54,039 nt of DNA, taken from assembly GCA_964474655.1 (NCBI GenBank), contig CAYYTU010000015.1, positions 1 through 54,039 on the forward strand, given 5' to 3'. The position numbers were made by a program, and so were the translations under genes. This document shows positions 26,522-34,890 of the stretch, piece after piece (the first letter of the stretch is position 1; the number at the start of each line of letters is the position of its first letter). The stretch is from CAYYTU01 sp964474655 (GTDB lineage Bacteria > Chloroflexota > Anaerolineae > B4-G1). Below the pieces are notes generated by a model that was given only the letters and a program-made list of their open reading frames with translations, ran no database searches and was not told the DNA's origin.

Positions 26522-27402
26522 GTCGACCGCCCACAGGCCCCGTCTCTGCTTCGGCCCGCGGGACATCGGCAGTCCCTCATACGCACCACTGGACTTTGAA
26601 CAAAACTTAGATCTCTGCTGAGGACCTTCTCCAACACCCCTCCAGCGCCCGCCAGCAGCCACTGGGCAAACTCACGCGCCTCGCCGCTCGGTTCGTCTAC
26701 AGACGCCAGGTAGAGCTGACGCGAAATCGGGTAGCTGCCCACCGCCACGGACTCCCAATCGGCTCGCACCCCTTCCACCGATAGCACCTTCACGCGCTCG
26801 TCCAGCCACAGCATCGAGATGTAACCGACGGCGCCCGGCGTGCTCGCTACGTAATCCAGCATGGCCTCGCTGGAGGGCATCATCACCGCATTGAGCGTTG
26901 GAATACCCCCTTCTAGCACGAGATCCTCGAAGACCCGGCGGGTGCCGGAACCCTCCTCCCGGCTGACGACAGTCAGCACCAGACCATCCAGCTCCTGCAC
27001 GCGCCCATTGAAGATGTCCCGCAGCTGCGCCATCCCCACATCAGCAAGCGGGAAATCGGGGTGAGCGATCACAGCCAGCCCATCGCGGGCGAAAGGCTCA
27101 GCCCAAAGCGCCGCTTTCTCGTCGTCAGGATCCGGCGTCTGCAGCCAGGAGAGCAAAGCCAGGTCCGCCCCACCGGCGCGGAGCAGATGCTCGACCTCAA
27201 GCGTATTGTAGGACACGTGCTCCACTGTGACCCAGGGGTGAGAATCCTCGTAGGACGCGACTAGATCCTCAACCCAAGGCTGGCAGGAATCGGCGACGGC
27301 TAGGCGGAGAGTGACCGGCGATCGGGTGACGGTAAGCGGTTGCGGCGCACAGGCCGTCGCAAGGAGCGAAAGAAACACCGCAACGCAGAGAAGATCTTTC
27401 AC
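26467..27402 (-). CDS. PstS-like substrate-binding lipoprotein
   Basis: 311 residues. GTG start at 27402, with AGAGGA 6 nt upstream and a 4-bp GTGA overlap with the cupin stop. The N-terminus is a lipoprotein signal with lipobox LATAC (Cys18). The body is a periplasmic-binding-protein-like domain with SREEGSGTRRVFEDLVL, the anion-binding loop typical of phosphate-binding PstS/SphX proteins, and STPGAVGYISM. No permease or ATPase gene lies nearby, so it may bind phosphate for an importer elsewhere or have a sensing role. The last ~35 residues are Cys/Arg/Ser-rich, run into the convergent PFK gene, and do not look like part of the fold. Confidence 0.8.
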   Translation of the reverse strand: MKDLLCVAVFLSLLATACAPQPLTVTRSPVTLRLAVADSCQPWVEDLVASYEDSHPWVTVEHVSYNTLEVEHLLRAGGADLALLSWLQTPDPDDEKAALWAEPFARDGLAVIAHPDFPLADVGMAQLRDIFNGRVQELDGLVLTVVSREEGSGTRRVFEDLVLEGGIPTLNAVMMPSSEAMLDYVASTPGAVGYISMLWLDERVKVLSVEGVRADWESVAVGSYPISRQLYLASVDEPSGEAREFAQWLLAGAGGVLEKVLSRDLSFVQSPVVRMRDCRCPAGRSRDGACGRSTHLSIILDNSYSSLSISF

Positions 27403-27731
27403 CGAAAGTCCTCTCGCACCGGATGGAAGACGTCGAGGATACGACACGCAGTGAGCGACCGTCCGCCGTGCTCGACATCGGGGGGAATGACCACCACGGA
27501 ACCCGCCTCCAGGCGATGGGTTTCGCCCGCCAGCGTCATCTCGAAGGCACCCTCGAGCACGTTGGTCACCTGCTCGTGGGGATGCGAATGCTCCGGCAGC
27601 GGCACGCCGGGCTCGAAGCGCCAGTAGACGACGGTCATATGCCCGGTATGGACAAAGCGGGCACTGGCACCCTCCGCCATTTCCCGGCTCGTCAGGTCAT
27701 CCAGATTCATAATCTCGGCCTCACACACCAC
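27399..27731 (-). CDS. cupin-domain protein
   Basis: 110 residues from a GTG at 27731, chosen because AGGAGG sits 5 nt upstream. An ATG at 27776, overlapping the uppP stop, would add 15 residues and cannot be excluded. Small single cupin barrel: GVPLPEHSHPHEQVTNVLEG carries the first metal motif (His, His, Glu), and PPDVEHGGRS the second with its His. Cupins of this kind bind a metal and may be sugar- or small-molecule-modifying enzymes or sensors. Located between uppP and the PstS-like gene in a tight minus-strand run. Substrate unknown. Confidence 0.8.
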   Translation of the reverse strand: MVCEAEIMNLDDLTSREMAEGASARFVHTGHMTVVYWRFEPGVPLPEHSHPHEQVTNVLEGAFEMTLAGETHRLEAGSVVVIPPDVEHGGRSLTACRILDVFHPVREDFR

Positions 27732-27763
27732 AGGTTCCTCCTCGTCAACCAGCAAGTGATTAC

Positions 27764-28630
27764 TCAGGCCCGCCATAGCGCCACGAGCAAATTGATAATG
27801 CCAAACACGGCACAGTAGGCGGCAAACGGGTAGAGCCGACGGCGCTGAAGGTATTGTAGCAGGAAGTGGATGCACGCCAACCCGACGGCAGCAGCCGTCG
27901 CGAAGCCCACGATCAACGCCGGGGCCTGAGCCGTGAGGCCGCCCATCTGCACCAGATCGATCACCTTGAAAAGCCCCGCCCCGAGGATGATGGGCGTGGC
28001 CAGGAAGAAGCTATAGCGAGCAGATGGCTCGCGCTTCAAACCCCGCGCCAGCCCAGCGGCGATGGTCGCGCCAGAACGCGAGATGCCGGGGAAGATGGCC
28101 AGCGTCTGCCCCAGGCCCACCACCAACGCATCAAGCCAGTTCATCGCGTCGAGCTCACGCTCGCGGCGCCCCAAACGCTCGCTCACGGCCAGCAGCGCTG
28201 CGGTGACCAACAGAAACCCGGCCGCGAACACCGGCCGCCCAAACATTGCCTCGAAGAAGTCCTCCAGCAGATAGCCGATCAAGGCCGCCGGCACCGTACC
28301 GAGGATGATCAACCAGGCCAGCGTGGCCCGTTCCGGTTCCTGGACGCGATCCCACCCGACACCGCTGTCCACGATGGCAGCCCGCAACTTACGCCAGCCC
28401 AGCTCACCCAGAGAGCCAAGAAATGATCGTATCAGCGCGAGCCAATCCGGCCAGAAGTAGACGATGACGGCCAGCGCCGTGCCCCAATGGACCACAGCAT
28501 CAAAGGCCAGCCCCGAAGATTCCCAGCCCAATAACCAGGGCACCAAAACCAAATGCCCAGAGCTGCTGACAGGCAGAAATTCAGTCGCGCCCTGGAGGGC
28601 GCCGAGCAGAAGAGCACGCAGTACGTTCAC
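27764..28630 (-). CDS. uppP: undecaprenyl-diphosphatase
   Basis: 288 residues, integral membrane protein with about 8 segments. Dephosphorylates undecaprenyl diphosphate to recycle the carrier lipid for peptidoglycan and other envelope polymers; overproduction confers bacitracin resistance. Both family motifs are intact: GATEFLPVSSSGHLVLVP near the N-terminus (catalytic Glu region) and FPGISRSGATIAAGL (phosphate-binding Ser/Arg). GTG start at 28630 with GAGGTG 5 nt upstream; the upstream in-frame extension is not plausible. First gene of a three-gene operon with the cupin and PstS-like genes, transcribed from a divergent promoter. Confidence 0.93.
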   Translation of the reverse strand: MNVLRALLLGALQGATEFLPVSSSGHLVLVPWLLGWESSGLAFDAVVHWGTALAVIVYFWPDWLALIRSFLGSLGELGWRKLRAAIVDSGVGWDRVQEPERATLAWLIILGTVPAALIGYLLEDFFEAMFGRPVFAAGFLLVTAALLAVSERLGRRERELDAMNWLDALVVGLGQTLAIFPGISRSGATIAAGLARGLKREPSARYSFFLATPIILGAGLFKVIDLVQMGGLTAQAPALIVGFATAAAVGLACIHFLLQYLQRRRLYPFAAYCAVFGIINLLVALWRA

Positions 28631-28686
28631 ATTGCACCTCGCGATCGCGTTACAAGCGTATCCAAGAACGAAAATAACGAATGAGA

Positions 28687-28714
28687 AGGATACGTCATCC
28701 ACAGAGAATGTCAA
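28687..28714 (-). promoter_or_regulatory. promoter of uppP operon
   Basis: Minus strand: consensus TTGACA (complement of 28709-28714), 16 bp, TATCCT (complement of 28687-28692). About 57 bp upstream of the uppP GTG; back-to-back with the promoter at 28771-28799. Confidence 0.55.
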
Positions 28715-28770
28715 GCGACGGCAGTGTGCCGGGGAGTTTGGGAACCGCTACGATCCCGCGACAGCATCGC

Positions 28771-28799
28771 TTGACAGTCAGGCGGAGTGCGTGTAACCT
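28771..28799 (+). promoter_or_regulatory. promoter giving leaderless mRNA for the transporter-HEAT-cNMP gene
   Basis: Consensus TTGACA at 28771-28776, exactly 17 bp, TAACCT at 28794-28799. The ATG is at 28806, only 6 nt beyond the -10, so transcription should begin at or next to the start codon; no Shine-Dalgarno is present. Confidence 0.65.
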
Positions 28800-28805
28800 T
28801 CCGCT

Positions 28806-31800
28806 ATGAGTGAGCTAGGCCGAACCTTCACCCACACTTTCAACCTCAAGGTCCACGAGTGGCCGCGACTGCTGCTTCTCTATGCGATGGTCTTCCTCTT
28901 CATCATCGGCATCACCTGGGGCGGGCTGAGCGTGGAGGCTGCGTTCCTGCTCGAAGTTGGCGTCGAGAACCTGCCACGGATCATCGTCGCCAACGCCATC
29001 GTCTCGATCGTCGCTGTGGTGGTCTACACGCCGTTCGTCGATCGCGTCCCCCACCGCTCACTCCTGATCGCCGTCACCCTTGCCTGCGCCGTCCCCATCG
29101 TGCTCGGACGCTTGCTGCTCACAGCCGAGCGACCGGTCCTCACCAACGCGGCCTATCAGATGCTCTATCTCCTGACCATCGTCGTCCGTCAGGTATTCAA
29201 TCTCCAATGGTGGACCTACGTCAACAGCTTCTACGACACCCGCTCGGCCAAACGCATCATCCCGGTGCTGGTCACCGCCCCGCGCATCGCCATCATCGTC
29301 GCCGGGCAGACGATCGGCTTGCTCAGCGCCTATCTCGCTCCCAAGAATATCATCTTATTGTGGATCGGGACGCTGCTATGCGTGCCCCTCTTGGCTTGGC
29401 TGATGCCACACTTGCTGAAAGAGAAGCATGAATCCCACCCCCGCGCGTGGGCCATAACCCCCGGTCCGGAACACCGTTCGTTCACCCGCAACGTCCGCGA
29501 GGGTTACGATTTTGTCTCTCAATCGCCCTACCTGCGCTGGATGGCCTTCTCGACGCTCTTTATGATGGCCCTGCTGGCCCTGCTGGAGTTCCGCGCCAGC
29601 GAGATCTTCACCCAGAGCACAAGGTTAGGATCGCAAGAGGCCCTCTCCGGTTTCCTGGGCCAGATCAGCGCCTGGTCCAGCATGATTCTCTTGCCCTTCC
29701 AACTCCTGCTGTTCAGCCGCATGGTATCCAAACTGGGGCTGGGCAACGCCAACCTGATCTTCCCCCTCAGCTCCCTCGCCATCTGCGCCGGTCTGATCGC
29801 GCGTCCGGGCCAGCTGAGCGCGGCCCTAGCCTACCTGAATCGGAAGGACTTTCGGCGCGTATTCCGCAATCCTATCAACAACCTCCTCTATAACGCCGTG
29901 CCGCTGCGCGTTAAGGGACGCGCCCGCGCCTTCATCGACGGTTTGATCGCCCCGATCGGCTCGCTGGTCGGCGGCCTCCTGCTTTTGCTGCCCTTCGCAG
30001 CTCGCGCCTGGTTCGTGCCACTCTTGATCACAGTCATCTCCGTGGCCTACGCTGTCAGCGCCGTCATCGTACGCCGGCAATATGCCCACGCACTGATCAC
30101 CCTGCTGGAAGAGGAGGATTACTCCTCGCTCTTCACGTCCCCATCGGACCTGACCATCACCGACGGGACGACCCTCGACTGGCTGACGCAGAAGCTCCGT
30201 GAGAGCGACAATGGCGACCTCACGATCTTTATGACCCAGCTGATCAGTGAGATAGGCGGCGACGACGCCGTGCCCGTGCTGGCCGAAATCATCCGCGCGG
30301 CCAACGAGCCCTATGTGCGAGCGGCCATCATCGACATTCTGACGGCTAATCACGCGCGGACAAACGTCGCCGCCCGCATCTACACAGCACACCTGAACGA
30401 CCCCAATAGTCACGTGCGCCGCTCGGCCATCAACGCGCTGAAGCAGTGGGCCGGCCCCGGCGACGAGCGGTTCCTCGTCCCGGCGCTGGATCTGCTCCAG
30501 GACCCTGATATTGACGTACGGGCGCAGGTCATCCCCGCCCTGGCCCAGGCCGGCGACTTCTTCTACCTGGCCTCGGCCGTCCAGGCCCTGACGCAACTGC
30601 TGGAAGCGGAAGATGCAAAACGGCGGGCCCAGGGCGTGCGCGTGCTGGGCCAGATCGGCGATCCGCGTTTCATCCGCAACCTGGCATCCTACCTGGCAGA
30701 CGAGGACGATCAGGTCCGGCTGGAGGCAATTCGCGCCATCGAGGAGCTGGCGCAGCAAACGGTTCCAGAAACCACCATTGAGCCCGTGATGGAACATATT
30801 CCCGCGCTGGAGGACGATCCCGTCGAAGGGGTGCGACAGGCCACCGTTGCGGTCCTGGCGCACATCGACACCCCACAGGCCCACACGCTGCTGACGCGCT
30901 TCCTGACCGACGCTCAGCCCCGCGTACGAGAGGCAGCCGTCGAGGCGCTGGTCGACATCGGCGCTCCCGCCGTCCCACTGCTCACGCCAGCCCTCGACGC
31001 CGAGAAGCCGCTGCGTCAGAAAATGTCCACCATCACTCTCAGTCGCATCGACCGCGAGCAATTTGCGCCCCACGTCACCGCCCGCATTGACGAGGAGCTG
31101 AACGTCATCTACGAGAACCTGGCACACCTGGAAGGCCTGGAGGCCTACGCTCACCAGCCAAGCATCGCCGTCCTGCAAAGTCTACTTCGCGAGAAAAACG
31201 CCCGGCTGATCGACGACATATTCCATCTGCTGGGCGCCATCCACGAGCCAGAGGCGCTCGACGTGATCGCCGAATCGCTCGCCAGCGACACGCCCCGAAC
31301 CCGCGCCAATGCCATCGAGGCACTCGAATCATTGACCACGCCCCAGATGGCCCGCGCCATCGCCCCGTTGTTCGTAGCGTCCGAACTCGGTGCGCAGACC
31401 CTATCAGAAGCAGAGACTGGCGAAGAGACTGCAAACGGCATCGCTCAACGCCAGACCAATGAGACGATCCAACAGCTCGCCACCGACGACGATCCCTGGG
31501 TGCGGATGATCGTGACCTTTGCCCTGGGCAAGATTGGGGCCGAAAGCCGCCAGCCCCTCAATGCAAAGGGGGCTGCCACGCCGCTATCCTGGCCGAAAAT
31601 TGAGACCCTTCTGGAAGACGCCCTGCACGATCCCGACAGCGACGTTCGCCGAGCCGCCCGTTCGGCTCAGCGAATCCTATCCGAAACCGACGTATGCCGT
31701 GACGAAAGGAGAGGGGAGGCAGACGTGCTCTCAGCTATCGAACGGATCATCTTTTTGAAAGAAGTCCCCTTCTTCGCAGGGATGACAATTGAACACCTGA

Positions 31801-32219
31801 AAGTCATCGCCAACATCTGCGAGGAGGAGTTTTTCCCCCAGGAGACGCTCATCTTCGAAGAGGGTGAGGCCGGCGGCACGATGTACGTCGTCGTCAGCGG
31901 ACGGGTGGCCATCGAGCGCGAGGCACAACGAGCCGGCTCGCTGATCCGCCTGGCGACGGTCGGACCCCGGGCATATTTCGGCGAGATGGCTCTGTTCGAC
32001 ACCTCTCAACGTTCAGCCGCCGCCCGCACGCTCCAAGACACAATCACGCTCAGCGTCCGGCGGGAGCCACTGATCGCGCTGGCTCGCCAGCATCCTGAGC
32101 TGTCGCTGGAGCTGATTCACGTCCTGAGCCAGCGCCTGCGCGCCGCCAACGACCGCATCGCCGAGCTGACCCAATCCAAACCGCGCGAGATCCAGGACTT
32201 ATATGACACGATCCTTTAA
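28806..32219 (+). CDS. transporter-like membrane domain + HEAT repeats + cyclic-nucleotide-binding domain
   Basis: 1137 residues in three parts. Residues ~20-420: about 10-12 hydrophobic segments with QWWTYVNSFYDTRSAKRI, resembling nucleotide-translocase (NTT/Tlc) and MFS-like proteins. Residues ~450-975: repeated helical pairs of HEAT type (for example DPNSHVRRSAINALKQW, DPDIDVRAQVIPALAQA, DAQPRVREAAVEALVDI), a cytoplasmic protein-binding solenoid. Residues ~978-1130: a Crp-type cNMP-binding domain with VPFFAGMTIEHLKVIA and the phosphate-binding cassette YFGEMALFDTSQRSAAART, whose Glu and Arg for cyclic-nucleotide phosphate binding are present. No DNA-binding helix-turn-helix. Probably a transporter or membrane scaffold controlled by a cyclic nucleotide. 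The downstream MinD-like and HAMP genes form a unit with it. Confidence 0.85.
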   Translation: MSELGRTFTHTFNLKVHEWPRLLLLYAMVFLFIIGITWGGLSVEAAFLLEVGVENLPRIIVANAIVSIVAVVVYTPFVDRVPHRSLLIAVTLACAVPIVLGRLLLTAERPVLTNAAYQMLYLLTIVVRQVFNLQWWTYVNSFYDTRSAKRIIPVLVTAPRIAIIVAGQTIGLLSAYLAPKNIILLWIGTLLCVPLLAWLMPHLLKEKHESHPRAWAITPGPEHRSFTRNVREGYDFVSQSPYLRWMAFSTLFMMALLALLEFRASEIFTQSTRLGSQEALSGFLGQISAWSSMILLPFQLLLFSRMVSKLGLGNANLIFPLSSLAICAGLIARPGQLSAALAYLNRKDFRRVFRNPINNLLYNAVPLRVKGRARAFIDGLIAPIGSLVGGLLLLLPFAARAWFVPLLITVISVAYAVSAVIVRRQYAHALITLLEEEDYSSLFTSPSDLTITDGTTLDWLTQKLRESDNGDLTIFMTQLISEIGGDDAVPVLAEIIRAANEPYVRAAIIDILTANHARTNVAARIYTAHLNDPNSHVRRSAINALKQWAGPGDERFLVPALDLLQDPDIDVRAQVIPALAQAGDFFYLASAVQALTQLLEAEDAKRRAQGVRVLGQIGDPRFIRNLASYLADEDDQVRLEAIRAIEELAQQTVPETTIEPVMEHIPALEDDPVEGVRQATVAVLAHIDTPQAHTLLTRFLTDAQPRVREAAVEALVDIGAPAVPLLTPALDAEKPLRQKMSTITLSRIDREQFAPHVTARIDEELNVIYENLAHLEGLEAYAHQPSIAVLQSLLREKNARLIDDIFHLLGAIHEPEALDVIAESLASDTPRTRANAIEALESLTTPQMARAIAPLFVASELGAQTLSEAETGEETANGIAQRQTNETIQQLATDDDPWVRMIVTFALGKIGAESRQPLNAKGAATPLSWPKIETLLEDALHDPDSDVRRAARSAQRILSETDVCRDERRGEADVLSAIERIIFLKEVPFFAGMTIEHLKVIANICEEEFFPQETLIFEEGEAGGTMYVVVSGRVAIEREAQRAGSLIRLATVGPRAYFGEMALFDTSQRSAAARTLQDTITLSVRREPLIALARQHPELSLELIHVLSQRLRAANDRIAELTQSKPREIQDLYDTIL

Positions 32220-32251
32220 ACGCTTCCAGCACCATTAGAAGAGAGGTCACT

Positions 32252-33022
32252 ATGGCACAAATCGTTTCAATCCATTCCTTCCGGGGGGGAACCGGCAAAT
32301 CGAACGTCACGGCCAACGTCGCAGCCCAGGTCGCCAAGCGAGGCCACCGCGTGGGCGTGGTCGATACCGACGTCAACTCTCCCGGCATCCACGTCCTTTT
32401 CCAGATGAATGAAGAGGAAATGGACCAGGCCCTCAACGATTACCTCTGGGGACGCTGTGAGATTGAGGAGGCTGCCTACGACGTAGGCGCTAAAATCGGA
32501 GAGGGCGAAGTGGTAGTAATGGGCGGCGGCATCTACCTCATCCCCTCCAGTATGCAGGTCGGTGAGATCACGCGCGTTCTTCGCGACGGTTACGACGTCG
32601 GCTTGCTGAGCGATGGCTTCCAGAAGCTGATCGAAAGGCTCGAGCTCGACTACCTGTTCATCGACACGCATCCCGGGCTGAACGAAGAGACCCTCCTCTC
32701 CATCGCCATCTCAGACCTGCTGATCATCATCCTCCGCACCGATCAGCAGGATTTCCAGGGCACGGCAGTCACGGTCGACGTCTCTCGCAAGCTGGGCGTC
32801 CCACAGCTCTACCTGGTGGTCAATAAAGCCATCTCGTCCTACAATCCCGCCAAGCTGAAGAAGCGCCTCGAAGCCACCTACGACGCACCAGTTGCAGCCG
32901 TCATCCCCCTCTCAGAGGACGTCGCCGCTATGCAATCGGCCGACATCTTCTCGCTACGCTATCCCGACCATCCCGTCTCCCGCGAGATCAAGAAGATCGT
33001 CAACGTCGTCGACCAGAGATAG
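32252..33022 (+). CDS. MinD/ParA-like P-loop ATPase
   Basis: 256 residues. Deviant Walker A near the N-terminus, SFRGGTGKSN, with Arg11 where ParA/MinD proteins usually carry the signature Lys. Then VGVVDTDVNSPGIHVLF (Walker A', Asp), YLFIDTHPGLNEETLL (Walker B) and the LYLVVNKA nucleotide-specificity strand. Such ATPases dimerise on ATP and position proteins at the membrane or on DNA. No clear amphipathic membrane-targeting helix at the C-terminus. AGAGAGG lies 6-7 nt before the ATG; 32 bp after the transporter-HEAT-cNMP gene. Probably acts on a neighbour product rather than in plasmid or chromosome partition: no parB or minCE is present. Confidence 0.85.
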   Translation: MAQIVSIHSFRGGTGKSNVTANVAAQVAKRGHRVGVVDTDVNSPGIHVLFQMNEEEMDQALNDYLWGRCEIEEAAYDVGAKIGEGEVVVMGGGIYLIPSSMQVGEITRVLRDGYDVGLLSDGFQKLIERLELDYLFIDTHPGLNEETLLSIAISDLLIIILRTDQQDFQGTAVTVDVSRKLGVPQLYLVVNKAISSYNPAKLKKRLEATYDAPVAAVIPLSEDVAAMQSADIFSLRYPDHPVSREIKKIVNVVDQR

Positions 33023-33147
33023 GCAAAGGCATCTTCCCAACGCCGTGGAGTAAGATTGCCAACCGTCCGTCGGCCACGCCAGATCGAATGGCAACCAGAA
33101 GCGACATTCGCCCCTGATTGTCTAGGCGATACACACGGAGGCCCAAG

Positions 33148-34431
33148 ATGAAACTACATGTCCGATTCTTCCTGATCATCGTCGCGGTACTGGTGAGCAT
33201 GGTCGCGGTGACCACCTTCGTCACCACGCGAGGTGCTATCCAGGCGATGCTGACACAGCTGGAGACCGACGGCATCACACTGGCGCGGCTCCTGGCCCAC
33301 AGCAGCGACTTCGCGGCTCGGATACCTCCCCAGGTAGAGCGTGCCCTCGGCGATCAGATGATAGTGGAGGCGCGTATCGCCGCGCACCTGGTGGCTGTGG
33401 CAGAGCAGGAAGCAGCGTTGCCAGCGGCGGATATCAACGCACGGCTACGGGACATCACCGACCACACAGTACTGGAGGAGTTCTGGATCACTGACGAGAG
33501 CGGACACGCTTACCTGCGCACCAGCGAGCACGATTTTACCTTCTCCGCCGACCCCAATGAGCAACCACAAGCGCATATCTTCTACCCGCTGCTTACCCAA
33601 GAAAACGGCGTGGTGATCCAAGAGGCGCGTCAACGTGAGATAGACACCCGCGTATTCAAATACGTCGGCGTCTCCGGCGTCGACCAGCCGCGTATCGTGC
33701 AGGTAGGGTACGAAGCTGCGTTCCTGGAAGAGCTGAGCCGGGAGGTGAACGTCCAGACACTGGTAGATGAATTTACCGGTCAGGGCAACGTGGCCTCCAT
33801 CCACATTCTCGATGAGACCCGCACCAGCGTCGCCGAGAGCACACACCCCATCGACGGCATCGGCGAAAGACTGGACGGCGATGACACCAACCTGCTGGAC
33901 AATGCCTTTCGCTCCCGGGAAGTACAATCGGCGCTGCGCAAGGACGTCTTTCGCGTCGCCGTGCCGCTGCTGAACGAGGAAGGAGCCGTGGAACGCCTCG
34001 CTCTCTTCTATCTGCTGACCGACGATGTTCAGGACACCGTCCGGAGCGGCACGCTCCGGGGCGTGATCGTGGCGGCGAGCCTGGTCCTCATCGGAGCAGG
34101 GGTCTCTTTCCTCCTCAGCCGTAGCATCACCCGCCCCGTGCGTCGGCTCGTCGAGGCAGCTCGAACGATTGAGCAAGGCCAGCCCTTTGAGGCAGCGCAG
34201 ATCGCTGACCTGACGCGATCCCGGGGCGAACTGGCGAACTTAGCACGCGTCTTCAGTCATATGGCAGTCGAAGTCCAGACCCGAGAGGAACGTCTCAAAC
34301 AACGCGTCGCGGCCTTGCGCATTGAGATCGACGAGGCCAAACGCGAGCGACAAGTCACCGAGATCACGGAGACCGACTACTTCCGCCAACTCAAGGAGAA
34401 AGCGGAAGATCTGCGCGGGCCGAGGACGTAA
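33148..34431 (+). CDS. HAMP-domain membrane receptor without output domain
   Basis: 427 residues. Membrane segment 1 at about 6-27, an extracytoplasmic sensor region ~30-305 (Cache/CHASE-like in layout: FWITDESGHAYLRTSEHDF, and a second half with ASIHILDETRTSVAEST), membrane segment 2 at about 308-330, HAMP (SRSITRPVRRLVEAARTI onward), then a charged coiled coil to the end. There is no kinase, cyclase or methyl-accepting domain. It could signal by coiled coil to a partner protein, perhaps the MinD-like ATPase or the HEAT region upstream. CGGAGG lies 7 nt before the ATG at 33148; an in-frame start 30 bp earlier lacks this. 125 bp after the MinD-like gene with no visible terminator. Confidence 0.8.
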   Translation: MKLHVRFFLIIVAVLVSMVAVTTFVTTRGAIQAMLTQLETDGITLARLLAHSSDFAARIPPQVERALGDQMIVEARIAAHLVAVAEQEAALPAADINARLRDITDHTVLEEFWITDESGHAYLRTSEHDFTFSADPNEQPQAHIFYPLLTQENGVVIQEARQREIDTRVFKYVGVSGVDQPRIVQVGYEAAFLEELSREVNVQTLVDEFTGQGNVASIHILDETRTSVAESTHPIDGIGERLDGDDTNLLDNAFRSREVQSALRKDVFRVAVPLLNEEGAVERLALFYLLTDDVQDTVRSGTLRGVIVAASLVLIGAGVSFLLSRSITRPVRRLVEAARTIEQGQPFEAAQIADLTRSRGELANLARVFSHMAVEVQTREERLKQRVAALRIEIDEAKRERQVTEITETDYFRQLKEKAEDLRGPRT

Positions 34432-34890
34432 GAACCTCCAGCACCGGAAGAAGGAGAGCCCCCTATGCGCGGAGTGGATTTCCTGCTCGGAGGAGCTTAC
34501 AACAGCACCGCTTTATGATCAAAATGTAAAGCACGCCTTCGGCGTCCACCCTGCCGCCCCTGCAAGTTGACCACACCCCACTATTCTGAGGAGAGCGGAT
34601 AAACGAAGCAGGTCCAAGGGAGCTCAGACGCTCTAAGTTGCCTCCAATCCTGTTTGCCAAGCACGTCAACCCTGGCTTCGTTTGCCTTGTTCGCGTCTAA
34701 GCACACTCTGCGGTATTGAGAGCGTTGTCGCCAGATGACCTGCAATCCCAGAGCCGCGCTTTCTTGCTCCGTTCCGAGAGCGTTATATAATTAATCGGCG
34801 CCGAAGACGATGACCGCAGCACATTGATGCCACACGTGCAACAGTCTAGCTTCCGTCAAAGTCTATTTTTTTGTCTAGGAGGTGACAGAG
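34432..34890 (+). other. 459-bp non-coding stretch before pncC
   Basis: No supported gene: frames are broken on both strands. It holds a small ACGCC-TTC-GGCGT hairpin near 34533-34545, a probable promoter (34764-34791) and a run of seven T at 34866-34872 directly before the pncC Shine-Dalgarno. No tRNA or known structured RNA could be recognised. Confidence 0.45.
34764..34791 (+). promoter_or_regulatory. promoter upstream of pncC
   Basis: TTGCTC at 34764-34769, 16-bp spacer, perfect TATAAT at 34786-34791. It would give a leader of about 95 nt. Confidence 0.45.
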
